Counted from the stretch's first letter, positions 48,736-60,929 are shown. The stretch is 64,000 nt of DNA from Trema orientale (GCA_002914845.1 JXTC01000207.1:472002-536001); one strand, 5' to 3'. Translations and numbers: made by a program. Notes: generated by a model from the letters alone, not told the origin.

Positions 48736-49393
48736 TAGTTTTTTTTTTCTTTCAATTATTGCTCTTTAAAGTATTTCGATATTTTCCATATATGCCAGCC
48801 TCTTATATTAAATTCATACAATAAAAAGGAAACATGATGTATTTTTATTAATAAACAATTTGAAATAAGAATGCTGAAACATGGAAGGAAGAATGAGAAA
48901 TCCTCTAAGGTACCATAAAAAAAAGAAAAAAAAAATACAAGAGTTAGCCAAGGTAGAAAACCACTTCTAAAATAGCTGACGTAGAAAACCACCTGCGATC
49001 AAATAAAGAATCAATATCATTAGCATAATATTGAAATTGATATATCTTAAGGTAATTACCTAACTTGTAACATTCAATTCTCTCGAACTCCATATAGAAC
49101 AATGGAACAAGAGCTTATATCTCTAATTTTCTTTCTAAACTGAGTTGTTTTATACAATTCATAACTCACTCAATTCATAACTAACTTCTCGTACTATTAT
49201 GACTGTATTTGGAAACTGAGGTCCAAGTCAAATCAGGGCGAGGGATGGACAAGTTACTAGTTAGCCACTTGGTAGGAAGGGACTATCCAAATTCTCTATA
49301 GTCTAGGATACTTAGTGTTAGGGAAACGGCGATGAGAGCAGTAGAAATTTCATTACTTGCAGCCTTTGCTATCACTGCTTCTGGAAAAACATT

Positions 49394-50725
49394 TGATCTA
49401 GGTTTTATTTTGAGCTTGATATTTGTTGTGTTCCCGAAACTTTTCGTTAGTTTATGTTGTTTTATTTTGTAATTTCAGGTTATATTGAAAGTTAGATTGC
49501 TCAAGAATATCTAGAATAGCTATTTGAGGCTTTGGGGTAGCAGCTATAGTGCCTAGGCGTTTATTTGAAGTGCTACAATGCTTACAAGAGTAGCTACAGA
49601 GCAATTGTTTAACTGTTGCAGCACTATATGAGTAGCGCCGTGGTATTTGTGCCAGAGCAACATTGGGCATTCGAAGTAGCGCCGCACTACAATAAGTTCA
49701 GGCAATTTTCCTTTGAAGTAGCGCCATAACACCACTTGTAGAGTGCCGTGGTGCTACTCGGCAGACAACTCAACATATTTTTCAGAGTTTCTTTTCCTTT
49801 TTGGATCCAGCTGCCAATAAAAGGAAGCATTTTCTAGGTTTAGTGGGACTTTTTGGTGTTTGGAAAATGCAGACTTAAGAGATAAAGGGAGGAAGAAAAG
49901 ATAGCTATTTGGGGAGAATTTCATCAATTTAGTAAGGTTTTTCTTTTTTTCCTTCTATGATGTCAATGATTTTTAGCTTGTTTTTATTTATTTCAATCAT
50001 GAACTAAGAATTTGTATCTAGAGGATTGATGTAGCTTTACTTGATACTATGTCTTTTATTTAAATGCAATTTCTCTGAGGTTTTTCCATGGTTTATTTGT
50101 CTTATCTTGCTCTTATTTCTTCTCAAATAATTAGCCATTAATTGGATGATTTAGTTCTTGAATTTGGCACTTGAGAGAGGATATTCTTAGTTAGACCTTA
50201 TGATAAAATAACCTAAGATTTGTAGAGTTTGAGAAAACTTATAAATTCTTTGAAGCTTTTTCATAAAAGAACCTTTAAACTTAATAAATTCCTATGTTCT
50301 CGATTTTGAATAAAGATATTAAAATTGGGATTTAGGAATGTCTTTACTTGGCACTTGAGAGAGGAAGTAGATGTAATTTTAGGTTCTTAGCTTATAGACT
50401 AGTAAAAATTTATTAGAGTGAATTTGATAATTAAGGGACATAGTTAATAGATAGGTGAGGCCTCTAAATTAGTTTGACATTATTATTTCTCTTAGCCTTA
50501 AAATTGGTACTGGTTTTATTTGCTTTAGAATTTCTTGTTTTTGTTTATTTACTTTTCATAGTTCAATATAATTGTCTAAATAAAAATAAGGTTGATTAAT
50601 TGATAGTACTTAGTAGGAGTCTAATTATAATTCCTATGGGTATAATAACTCTTATTTCTATTTTACTACTTGTTACGATATCGTACATCTACAATTTTCA
50701 ACTGTGCACACACAACACAATAACA
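49394..50725 (+). repeat. Athila-like element, 5' LTR
   Basis: Begins TGATCTAGG and ends AATAACA. Compared with the 3' LTR it lacks a segment near the start and is about 200 bases shorter overall. Confidence 0.8.
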
Positions 50726-50859
50726 ATAAATTTTTGGTGCCGTTGCCGAGTATTGAATAATTTGATTTTTACTAATACTATTACCAATTGATCTTGATTT
50801 TAATTTCAACTTATTTATTTTTACTTAATCATATGTTGTCGGTATTTGACAGTTAATAC

Positions 50860-53240
50860 AAAGAGCTAGAAGTTTTAAATTAGCTCTTTTTAATCCTAAG
50901 ATTGAGAGAACACTTCGAAATACAAGGGCTGAAAGGAGAAAGAAAGTTCTAGAAATAGCTACCAACAATCAACAACAAAAGGCAATTCGAGATTTAATCT
51001 AGCCAGTTGTCAATGAACAATTATTTCGGTATTGTTTGCCAAACTATTGCTACAAAAAACTTTGAATTAAAGTCGACATTGATTAGTATAGTGCGGCAGA
51101 ATCAGTTTAGGGGATCTCCATTAGAAGACTTATATGTCCACTTGGCTACTTTCTAAGAGATCTGTGATATTGTCAAGATGAATAATGTTACTGAAGACAC
51201 TATTAGATTGCATTTGTTCTTTCGCTCGGGGATAAGGCAAGAGGATGGTTGCAATCTTTGTAGTTAGAGAGCATTACTTGGGAGGAGATGGCGTCAAGTT
51301 CTTTCTTTCTTCCAAGTCAACTCAACTGAGGAGTGAGATTGGGCAGTTTAAACAGATGGACTTTGAACCATTGTATGAGGCCTAGGTGAGATTAAAAGAC
51401 TTACTTCGTCGATGCCCTCAATATGGTTACCAGGGTTAGAAGCAGATTGAGCTATTTTACAATAGGTTGAATGTTCAAACTAGGACCATAGCTGATGTTA
51501 TTTCTAGAGGCACTCTAATGTCAAAGACTATGAACGAAGCTCACTTACTTTTGGAAGAGATATCTACCAATAGTTACCAATGGCCGACTGAACGGTCTAT
51601 GAGTAGAAGAGTGACTGGAGGTCATGATTTAGACCCCATAACAGCTCTTACTATACAAGTGTCTGCACTTGAACCAATTTACGTCATGGACTAATCTAGG
51701 TGCACCATAAGGTCAAGAAACTATTACAGTTGTGAATGTACTAAACATGAGAGTCAAGCCTAGTATTGAACTGATGCAGTATGTCAACAACCAAAATTAC
51801 AACTATCAAGGCAATCAGTTGCGAAATTATTATCATTTAGGACTTTGCAACCATGAGAACTTCTTTTATGATAATACGAAGAATGTGTTGCAACTTCCTC
51901 CTAGTTTTACTAATCAAGCAGCTGAGAAGAAGCCTTCTGTAGAGGATTTTTTTGGGACTTTCATAGTTGAGACAAGGAGTCGATTTAATAAGGATAAAGC
52001 AAGATTAGACGATATTAAGGCTCACATGGGTAACATGGGGGCAGCAATTAAGAATATTAAAGTTCAAATAGGTCAACTTGCAGTATCCATTAATGCTTAA
52101 CAAATGGGTCTTTTCCAAGTAATATAGAGGTGAATCCTAAGGAACAATGCAACGCCATCGCTTTATGAAGTGTGAAAGAAATTGAGGGACCGAAGCCTCG
52201 AGACAACAAAGTCTCCAAGTCTATACCAACTCTCTATAAGTAAGATGAAGTAAACGACAACATTGAGGAGATTTAAGGGACATTAACAAAAAAGGTTGTG
52301 AAGCCTAATTCTATATCCTTCTCTGATAATCCTCAAATTCTTAAACCTTTTCTTCCATATCCTCAGAGATTTCATGAGAAGAAGCTTGACGAATAATTTG
52401 CGAAGTTTTTAGAAATCTTTAAGAAGATTCACATCAATATCTCTTTCACGGAGGCTTTGTAGCAAATACACAATTATATCAAGTTCACAAAAGAGGTCAT
52501 CTCAAAGGAGAGGAAGATAGAGAACTTTGAAACAAAGAAGATAACGGAGGAATATTGCATATTTCTCCAAAAGAATTTACATCAAAAGCTGAAAGATCCA
52601 AGAAGCTTCAATATACCTTGCAGTATTAGTGGTTCTTCTTTTAATAAAGCATTGTGTAATCTAGGAGCAAGCATCAATCTAACGCTTTTGTCTATTTTCC
52701 AAAAGTGGGGACTTGGAGAAGTGAAACCAACAAAAATCACATTGCAGTTAGTGGATATATCTCTTTCCTATCCTCTTGGAGTCATCGAAGATATATTAGT
52801 AAAAATTGACAAGTTTATATTTCCTACTGATTTTGAGGTTTTGGACATGGAAGAAGACCAAGATATACCTCTAATCTTTAGGTAACCTTTCTTGGTCGCC
52901 AATGGTGCGTTGATCAATATTGTAAGAGGATAATTAACTTTGAGGGTAAATGAAGAAAAAGTCAAGCTCAAAATTCACCATACCAACAAAGTTCCTAAGG
53001 AGATAATCACATGCAGACGAGTTGATGTGTTTGGAAGATGTATTGATAAGGTCCAAGTAGAAGAAGCCATGAAACCCTTCGATAGATAGTCTCGTGCCTA
53101 ACCAGTAGATCTCGAGTCACAAGTTTCATCCGAGGCAACAAGTTCTTCTTTTGAGATCTCATTTGAAGTTGTTCCTAGGTAAGTTAAAGTCAAGGTGGTC
53201 AGAACCGTTCATTGTAAAGAAGATTTTCCCCTTCAGGACT
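50860..53240 (+). pseudogene. Athila-like gag-protease remnant with integrase C-terminal stub
   Basis: From about 50.86 kb the reading gives ARSFKLALFNPKIERTLRNT, then a gag core with SPLEDLYVHLATF, NVTEDTIRLHLF and GDKARGWLQSL. Further on, protease-like CNLGASINL near 52651-52680 has Asn where the catalytic Asp of DLGA is expected; PLGVIEDILVKIDKFIFP and DMEEDQDIPLI follow. Then SRWSEPFIVKKIFP near 53190-53235 is the end of integrase. The usual 2.5-3 kb of RT, RH and IN between these two points is missing. Many TAG/TAA codons interrupt it. Confidence 0.75.
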
Positions 53241-53647
53241 TAAAGGGTAAAGACAGATGTGTATTTCGGGTTTATAAATAAAGATTGAAGCATTATGATG
53301 GCCATAAGGAGTAGAAAGTGGAAGAAATTTCTCTTGGAGAGCCACTTTAGAGAATGAGAAAGACGTCAAAATGTGGAATTTAAACTAAGCACTTCTTAGA
53401 AGGCAACCTATATTTTAGACTTTGTTTTATCAACTTATTTTTATTGATTATTAGACCAAAGACAAATTTGGATAGAGCTACATGGTTTTACTTGAAGAAA
53501 TATGGAAGAATTGTGATAATATGGGAGTTGAGCAAAACGTATAGCGCTTAGGTGCTGAACCAAGAGCGTTGCAGTACTCAAAATTAAGCCAACATACCTA
53601 ATTGGCAGAAGCATCATTGCCTCGGTACTGATCATTCTGGTTTAAAC

Positions 53648-53648
<1 letters not shown>

Positions 53649-53679
<31 letters not shown>

Positions 53680-53680
53680 T
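53649..53680. repeat. (ATA)n microsatellite
   Basis: Ten or so uninterrupted AAT/ATA steps inside the Athila-like element. Confidence 0.9.
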
Positions 53681-55812
53681 CAAAGTAGAGCTGTAATGCT
53701 ATTTACATAGTGTCGCGACGCTATATCGGCTGTAAAAAAAAGCAAAAGGCACTTGTTTATCATTCCTCATGCACTTATACTCCCTATCTCAAATGCTCCC
53801 AAGGCCTCCACCACCACCATAGCTTTGCCTCATACAAAAAATTCTCAATCATCTTTTTGTTTATCAACACTATTCTTCAATCTTCACCAAGGATTTGAGA
53901 ATAAAAGGATAAAGATTCAAACTTTTAAATTTTCAATAGTAATATTTCAGACTTCTCTAAGGGTTACCTATGTAAGTCTCTACTTCTCTATTATACAATC
54001 TTTTTGAGCTTTAATGTGGAATGATGATGGCTTGAGTATTGAATATTGTAATGTGATAATATTGGGGCTTGATTACTATCTTGTGATGCTTGGAACTACC
54101 AGAAAAAACTTGTGTCTTAGAGATGTTGAAGGGTTTTGGAGTGGATTTTGATTGTACATTTGGGGGTTATTTAAAGTGATGATTGTGAGGGAATGTCTTG
54201 CAACAAGTTTGTGGTATTAGGTAACAAATTTTAGATCGAGTGGAGTAGCTTTCCCGACACGCTTTCTCGACACCGCCTGTCTTCCCGCCATACCAGCCAG
54301 ATCCTTACTCTCTTGCACCTCATCCTTTGCAAGACAATGATGGTGAAGATGTCTAATATATTCAGTCACAGAAATCCTCAAACCATTTCTTTATTTTATC
54401 TTTACTCACATTGAGAACAACGTTTGTATTAAGTTTGGGGGAAGGATTTCTTGTTGTTTTCCTTTGTTTATTTTCCTGGTTTGTTTCTTTTTTTTTTTTT
54501 TTTTCATTTTGGTTTTCTTAAGATTTCTTCGCTTAATTAAAATGGTTCAAAAAAAAAAAAAATCAGGTATTAGTTTGATTTTTTTGTCTTTGGCGGATGA
54601 TAAGAATATGACTGGAATGAATATAGCTCTTGAAAAATTTTAGATATTGACTTAGTCTGTGTGCTTGACTCTGATATTAGTTTTACTTTTCTTCAGATTC
54701 TTTGCATATTTGAGCACATAGCTATTCATATTTAACTGTTTTGAAACCTAGAGAAGGTTTATATGAATATAGTATGTCTTTAAAGTCTTATCGAACTCTA
54801 AAACTTATTTGAAAACTATTTGAGGCGAAATCCTATATTGTATATCACTAGAGATATCATTTAGGCCATCTTTGGATCGATTGAGCCTTTCGAGCTCACC
54901 TTTGATTTTTGATTAATAACCCTAATCTCCCATTGAGCCTAATGACATTTTTTTTTGGTGTCTACACCTTTAACTTAGCCTCTAAATAGCTTCTAATACT
55001 TCACCTTACACCTTGAGTACATGTGATCTTAGCTAAGCATATATATTTGGTGCTTTGTGCTAATATGGAAGGAAGGATGTTGTTAAGAACAAGTTTTGTA
55101 GGGGCATAAATAAAAAAAAATAATGAAATGAAAAGGAGAAAAATGATAAAATAAAGTAAAATTGAGAAATCATAGTTTGAGGGTATAGTCATTTGAGAAA
55201 GGATAATAATTTGTGTTGTGATTCAAGAGAATAAGATTCAGTTTAAGGGTATTATATAGTGTTTAAATTCAAGGGTTGTTAAAAAGAGAAGGATTTAAAA
55301 ATAAAACATGTGTCCTTAGGGTGATTGAGCTACAAAAATACTTTTTATCCTACCTTCATCTTAGCCTTACGTTACAAGCTTATTAAAGTCCTATTGATCT
55401 CTAATAATGCGATAGTCTATATTAGTAGAGAAGGGTTGGAAAAACAAGCTTATGGAGATCGAAAAATTCTTGATTTAGAGATTAGTTTTTATATCACTAG
55501 TTTGCATAAACAGATTTAGGATAAAAATAGTTAGATGTAACTAGCTATTTTCACATAAACACACGTGTGAAGAATCAAAATGGAGGTAAGGCTAATGTTA
55601 GAATTAAAATTCCAGATTTTGTTAATGTTTAGTAATTCTTCTTAAGCTATAATTATGAGTAATTTTTGAGACTTGTTTGAAATTCAATTTGAATCAATAC
55701 TTAAAGTTTTATTATCTTTTTGAATTGTTTTGATTTTCTTTCCTTCTTTCTTTTCTTTCTGTTGTTTTTATTTTTGCTCGAGGACTAGCAAATTAATAAA
55801 TTTTGGGGAATT

Positions 55813-57351
55813 TGATAAGTAAATTTTATTAGTAAGTTTTATTCGAGCTTGATATTTGGTATATCCCTGAGACTTTTCTTTAGTTTATGTTGTTTTATTT
55901 TGTAATTTCAGGTTATGTTGAAAGTTGGAGCTTTGAAGCTAGTCAAGAATGTCTAGAAGAGCTACTTGAGGCTTTGGGGTAGCAGCTAGTGCCTAGACAC
56001 ATATTTGAATTGCTACAACGCTTAAAAAAAGAGCTAGAGCGCAATTCTGGCAGAATCATAAGCATTCAAGTGCTATATGAGTAGTATCATAGCGCTTGTA
56101 CTAGAGCAGCATTGGGCATTTGAAGTAGCACCACGACACTACATCAATAGTGCCATAGTACTATAGAACATTAAGGTAGTTTCCCTTCAAAGTAGTATTG
56201 CAGTGCTACTTGTAGGGCGTTGCAGCACTACTCAGCTGAGAACTCAGTATATTTTTCAAAGTTTCTTTCCTTTTTCAGACCTGGTAGCCAAAGTACATAG
56301 AAGGAAGCGTTTTCTAGGTTTGGGAGAACTTTTTGGTGGCTAAAAAATGCAGACCTTTTTTTGTGGCTGAAAAATGCAGAATATTTTTCAAGGTTTCTTT
56401 CCTTTTTTGGACTCAACCACAAAAGTACATAAAAGGAAGCATTTTCTAGGTTTGGGGAACCTTTTGGTGGCTGAAAAATGCAGACCTAAGAGAGAGAAAG
56501 GGAGAAAGAAGAATGAGGTATTTGGGAAGAATTTCATAAAATTAATAGAGTTTTTCTTCTTTTCCTTTTATGATGTCAATGATTTTTAGTTTATTTTTAT
56601 TTATTTCAATCATGAACTAAGAATTTGTATCTAGAGGATGGATGTAGCCTTGATTGATACTATGTCTTTTATTCCAATGGAATTTCTATGAGGTTTTTCC
56701 ATGGTTTATTTGTTTTATCTTACTCTTATTGCTTCTCAATTAAGTGGCTATTAATTGGATGATTGGGTATCTTGAATTTAGTACTTGAGAGAGGAAATTC
56801 TTAATTAGACCTTAGGATAACACAACCTATGATTTATAGAGTTTGAGAGAACTTATAGATTCTTTGAAGCTTTTTCATAAAAGAACCTTTGAACTTAATG
56901 AATTCCTAAGTTCTTGATTTTGAATAGAGATATTGAAATTGTGATTTAAAGATAGTCTCTACTTGGCACTTGAGAAAGGAAGTGGATGCAATTTTAGATT
57001 CTTAGCTTATAAACTAGGTAAAATTGAATAGAGTTAATTTAATAATTAAAGGATGCAGTTAATAACTAGGCAAAAATCAAGCCTCGAGATTAATTTGATA
57101 TTATTATTTCTCTTAGTCTTGCAATTGGTGGTGGTTTTATTTGCTTTAGAATTTCTTTTTTTTTTGTTTATATTTACTTTTCATAGTTCAATACCATTGT
57201 CTAAACAAAGTTAAGGTTGATTAATTGATAGTACTTGGTAGGAGTCATTACAATTTATACGGGTAGGACAACCCTTATTTCTATTTTACTACTTGTTATG
57301 ATATTGACCACTTGTGATTTTTATTTGTATACACACAACACAATAATAACA
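55813..57351 (+). repeat. Athila-like element, 3' LTR
   Basis: Begins TGATAAGTAAATT directly after the purine tract and ends AATAATAACA before the ACATT target copy. It contains a local duplication of a segment with GTACATARAAGGAAGC (near 56295 and 56425). Confidence 0.8.
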
Positions 57352-57406
57352 ACATTTGTTACAAATAAAATCTTCGATGGTTTATCGACACCAAGATATT
57401 GTGTAA

Positions 57407-57786
57407 GAGCCAGTTTGATATCATTGTATTGTAGCTTTATTGTAACTGTGTTATGAGCAAGAAGTAACTATAAAAGTCTACGTATTTTGTAAATTTAATT
57501 TATAAATAATCTGTTGTGCTATTTAAAAGTAGCATTTAGTGTAAACTATAGATTGTGTGTGCTGTAAAATATTATTTTAGGTAATTTGTATTATAACAAC
57601 AGAATTAACTTTGAATAGCAACTATCACCATGCTTATCAAATTCTCTTTAAAATAGCGATTACATAATAACTTTTAAAATTTGCTAACGAAAAATAGTAA
57701 CTTACCTAATACCTCGTCATTCTCCTTTTTTTCTAACTACCTTTAAAAGCTAAAAGCAGAATCTAAAAGCAATTCCAAATGAGGCC
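57407..57786. mobile_element. PIF/Harbinger-like MITE candidate inside the CACTA-like element
   Basis: The left end GAGCCAGTTTGATATCATTG and the reverse complement of the right end, GGCCTCATTTGGAATTGCTT, are related. TAA flanks both sides (57404-57406, 57787-57789). 380 bases, non-coding. Confidence 0.5.
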
Positions 57787-57820
57787 TAATTTCAATGTAA
57801 CTTTGTGATTCTCTTTTGTT

Positions 57821-57826
<6 letters not shown>

Positions 57827-57852
<26 letters not shown>

Positions 57853-57853
57853 G
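57827..57853. repeat. (AG)n microsatellite
   Basis: An uninterrupted AG dinucleotide run of about 27 bases in the right arm of the CACTA-like element. Confidence 0.9.
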
Positions 57854-58302
57854 TTTTAGCTCAAAATAGAGTAGGAAAGAGGCAGATAAGAGGGGGAAAA
57901 GAATAATCTAAGCAGACAACCATTGTGAGTGATAAAATTTACCCCACTGTAGTGACAAAAAATTTAGAGAAAAAGTTCCCAAGATCCCATGATATATTTT
58001 TCCGAATACAAATTTTTTGCCACTCGAGTAGATGCCGCAGTTCTTTTTTAACGTCGATTCTTTTTCAACCAGCGTCTTTTTCCTCGAAAAGAAAAGGTTC
58101 TATTTGAACCGGCATCTTTTCACTTCAATATACGCTTTTGAATCGACATTATATATAATGAAACAATGCCGTAGCTTATAAAAAAGTTAATTAAAAAAAA
58201 TAATAGACGACGGTTTTTCGAAAAACCAGCGTCTTTTCAAATTTTTCTGGTGTGTTCTATTGTTTTTTTGTTTTTTTTTTGTTTTTTTTTTTCGTAATAG
58301 TG

Positions 58303-58470
58303 TTATATGAGGTGCAATTGAAGACGAAGAGTTACAAATTAGCTATTGCAAGTCTGAAAAGGCTGATATCTTGATAAAGGCACTTCCAACAACAAACTTC
58401 CAGCAGCTAAAAGGAGCACTTGGAGTTCAAGAGCAATACACTAAAAAGTGTACTGCACCTTATGTTTACT
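58303..58470 (+). pseudogene. Outer Copia, piece F: end of RNase H
   Basis: The reading resumes with GAIEDEELQISYCKSE, KADILIKALPTTNFQQLKGA and LGVQEQY, the last conserved block of Copia polyproteins (usually ADILTKAL). It continues the frame of piece E. A TAA at about 58478 ends the ORF. Confidence 0.82.
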
Positions 58471-58998
58471 CTGGTTAAGTTAGTTGGCTGTAGTTTAGTT
58501 AATCTGCTAATATATAAATCAATTGATGTAATATTGACCAGTGTTAGGGTCAAGATTAAAAACTAAAAAGTATATCGATGCAGCTTCATCCTTTATATTT
58601 CTGGATCTAAAAAAAATATCAGATCAGTAAGAAAATTATTTGAAAAATTAAAGGTTGCCTTCGTTGGTGTGTGCTCTGTATTTTTCTTCTAAAAATTAGC
58701 AATTCAGTCTTTTGAGTGTCATTAAAAAAGGAAAAAGAAAATAGAGCCGACAAAGTACATCAATGATCACAATAACCTATCAAGCTAATTACACGAGTAC
58801 TCAATCAAAAGAAATAAAAAGTTCATGATATATGGATCAAACAATTTGTCATCTTATTTTGTGTTTACACCATACGGGAATTTTTTTTTAAAAAAAAAAA
58901 AAAATCAAATCTCAAGTGTCAATTTACGTGCTCTCCCAGTCACAGAATATACATGATTTGATCATGATTCATGAACAAACCAATTAACAAATTAAGGT
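58471..58998. other. Region after outer Copia, possibly its 3' UTR or LTR
   Basis: AT-rich, with TTAGTTGGCTGTAG-like words directly after the polyprotein end. It could contain the outer element's 3' LTR, but no matching 5' copy was recognised. Poly-T/A runs lie near 58880-58905. Confidence 0.35.
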
Positions 58999-59364
58999 CT
59001 AAGAAGCCATGGACATGCTAGAAAGCCTGCTAGGAGTTGGCCTGAAATTCCACCAGCGAAGCGTCAACCGCCGTTTCGGCGGCGTCAGTGCCCTCTGTAT
59101 CAAGACCTCCCCAGCGGCAGGCGTCCCATGTCCGCGACGGCGGCATCGGATTGAATTACTGGAGGAATGGTTAGTACTACTAAAGCCACCGGAAAATGTA
59201 CGTACCATCCGACACTTAGGAGCTGCCGCATTGTTAACAGAGCTCTTGTACCTTATAAGACTGTGTCTTCTCTCCGTCTTTGCTCCCGCCCCGCCACTCA
59301 TTATCGATGGCCTCGCCGCAATTTGCAGCCTTTCCGTGATTTGTTTCTGAGTCATTCTTTGCAT
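58999..59364 (-). CDS. Possible small intronless gene, coding strand uncertain
   Basis: A GC-richer island in AT-rich DNA is open on both strands. The minus strand gives 121 residues, Arg/Ser-rich and basic, with internal starts at MSGGAGAKTERRHSLIRY and an end RLSSMSMAS. The plus strand (59009-59350) gives 113 residues with a basic first half and a hydrophobic second half (about 78-112). I recognise neither as a known family. The abrupt compositional island suggests that one is, or was, a real gene. Transcript evidence would decide the strand. Confidence 0.3.
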   Translation of the reverse strand: MQRMTQKQITERLQIAARPSIMSGGAGAKTERRHSLIRYKSSVNNAAAPKCRMVRTFSGGFSSTNHSSSNSIRCRRRGHGTPAAGEVLIQRALTPPKRRLTLRWWNFRPTPSRLSSMSMAS

Positions 59365-59400
59365 ATTGTGAGGCCAATTATGAGCTAGCTATATCTTGAG

Positions 59401-60929
59401 CGAGTGTTGATATTCACTAATTCTAGAATATATATTTAGTATTTTGTTGGGGTTTCTGAAATCAGAAATATAATGTTATGTGGTGTAGGATTCGGGGGGT
59501 GTGATGTGACTTTCTTTTATATGAGTAGTTACATGATTTTATGTTGGATGATTTACTAGTTTTTTTATAGTTGCCAACTACCAAGACTTTCCCTAGAGAC
59601 TAGATCAGATTCAGAAAGGTTGTGCTTTGACTTTCAAATTGTACTTTGACTTCCTTTTTTTTTTTTGGAAAAAAAAAAAAAACTCATGTAGGAAAAAAGA
59701 AGAGTTACTGACCAATTTTTTTTTTTTTTTTTGAAGGAAATTATTGACCTTTGAATCTATAATACTCGGAGTAGAATTGTTGGAAGCCACTTCGTTTGAC
59801 CAGCCAACCAAGTAACCACTTGGAAATTAAGTTGGAATCTCCGGATCCTGATACATGTGTTTTCGCCTTGATCATCATACTCTAAAGATGAATCAGGTTC
59901 TTTAACTCAAAATATTTCACTGAATAATTAATTAATTGTGATAATCACTTTTGGTCATGCTTTCACTCTTCATTATCACATCTGAAATATTTCTTTAAAA
60001 AAAAAAAGTTGATAATAAACAAATAATTAACATTCAGCATAATAAATAAATAAAAATCAAAGCCAGGCAAGTTGGCGAACCAGTAGTGGGCGAGTCCGGG
60101 AAGAATTGTCCCACCCATATAGTCAAGGCATCGAGTAGACCCGGTTGTGATGACGGGGATGAGTGTTCACACTTCAGCCCATTTGTGCTAGTATTGGAGC
60201 CAAAAAGGGACACCATATAGGAAAAACGACACCAAAATGGAAAACGATCACGCAAAAAAGCGTCATAAACATTCATACGACATAACTTAGAATGCGATAA
60301 TATAAAATTTCTAAAAGACGAAAAACACCCAATTAAAAAATGAAAAAAAGGTGGGGCCTTTTAAAGGATTTGGATATTAGAAGCTGCAACAATGTACGAG
60401 TATTTATAAGAAATGTCCTATTTTCACATTAATTTAAAAAAGCAGCAATATTTTACACATATTTAATAAATTTCCATTTCTTTTTTATTTTATTTTGCTA
60501 AATAGCCATTTTTAGTAGATCAATTTTATATAAAAAGTATCAATTTTATGTTTACATATTAATTTTATTTATATTATATCAATTTTATGTAAAATATATC
60601 AAGTGTTTGATATTGATATATCTCTTATATCACAAATTAATTTAAGCTTTTTTTTTAATAAATTTGGCCATTTTTTAATAGTATTTGAAGGTTGAACATT
60701 TTTTAAAATAATGACAGAAAATTCGGCCATTTGATGGCTTCTTACTTTATAAAAGAAAAAAAAAAAGAAAAAAAGAGCCTAAAGTCCCGAAACAAAAATT
60801 TCGGTGGGACTTTTTTTCTTTTCTTTTTTTTTTTTTGAAAATTGAGGACTTATTTAGACAAATATTTTTTAAAAAAATTTAATTAGAAAATACCACTTTT
60901 CAAAAATATTTAGACAAGTATCACTTTAT
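59401..60929. other. Intergenic DNA with low-complexity runs
   Basis: Poly-T/poly-A runs lie at 59655-59682 and 59717-59732. The stretch 60480-60720 repeats ATCAATTTTATRTAAAA words and GGCCATTT and may be a decayed DNA element. No coding sequence is supported. Confidence 0.5.

Larger units (their letters stand above)
49394..57351 (+). mobile_element. Athila-like LTR retrotransposon lacking RT, RNase H and IN core
   Basis: LTRs at 49394-50725 and 55813-57351 share order and wording (for example TTATGTTGTTTTATTTTGTA, GCTTTGGGGTAGCAGCTA). ACATT flanks the element exactly (49389-49393, 57352-57356). The primer-binding site TTGGTGCCGTTGCCGAG lies at about 50734-50750, and the purine tract TTTTGGGGAA lies at 55801-55810. 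Gag and protease parts and an integrase C-terminal piece are present, but there is no reverse transcriptase, RNase H or integrase core. This matches a non-autonomous TR-GAG/LARD-like derivative of the Athila branch of Gypsy. The coding region is full of stops. Confidence 0.85.
48416..58302. mobile_element. CACTA-like non-autonomous element holding an LTR element
   Basis: The left end TACTACCAAAACAC (one base off CACTACC) and the reverse complement of the right end CACTATTACGAAAA resemble CACTA termini. TTA follows the right end (58303-58305), and TTA lies a few bases before the left end, so the 3-bp duplication is imperfect. Just inside, the left end has tandem units of about 43 bases with TTAAAGCCGG...GCATTAAAT (48510-48735). 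The right end has ACCGGCATCTTTT and AAAACCAGCGTCTTTT words, as in CACTA subterminal repeats. No transposase is seen. Without the LTR element inside, it would be about 1.9 kb. Confidence 0.5.
30791..58470 (+). mobile_element. Outer, decayed Copia retrotransposon split into six pieces
   Basis: One Copia gag-pol reading continues, in the right domain order, across 30791-30954 (gag), 31564-32138 (gag knuckle and protease), 34693-35049 (gag-pre-integrase), 40217-42222 (integrase, RT, RNase H start), 48297-48414 (RNase H) and 58303-58470 (RNase H end). The gaps are filled by younger elements described separately. Removing each with one target copy restores homology directly, sometimes within one codon. 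About 3 kb of the original element remains. It has many stops and frameshifts and cannot make a protein. No LTRs were securely found. The domain order (gag, PR, IN, RT, RH) is that of Copia. Confidence 0.85.

Noticed and set aside
53710-54007. Overlapping ORFs of 62 and 84 residues
   Set aside because: They lie in the decayed interior of the Athila-like element. No supported domain or start context was found.
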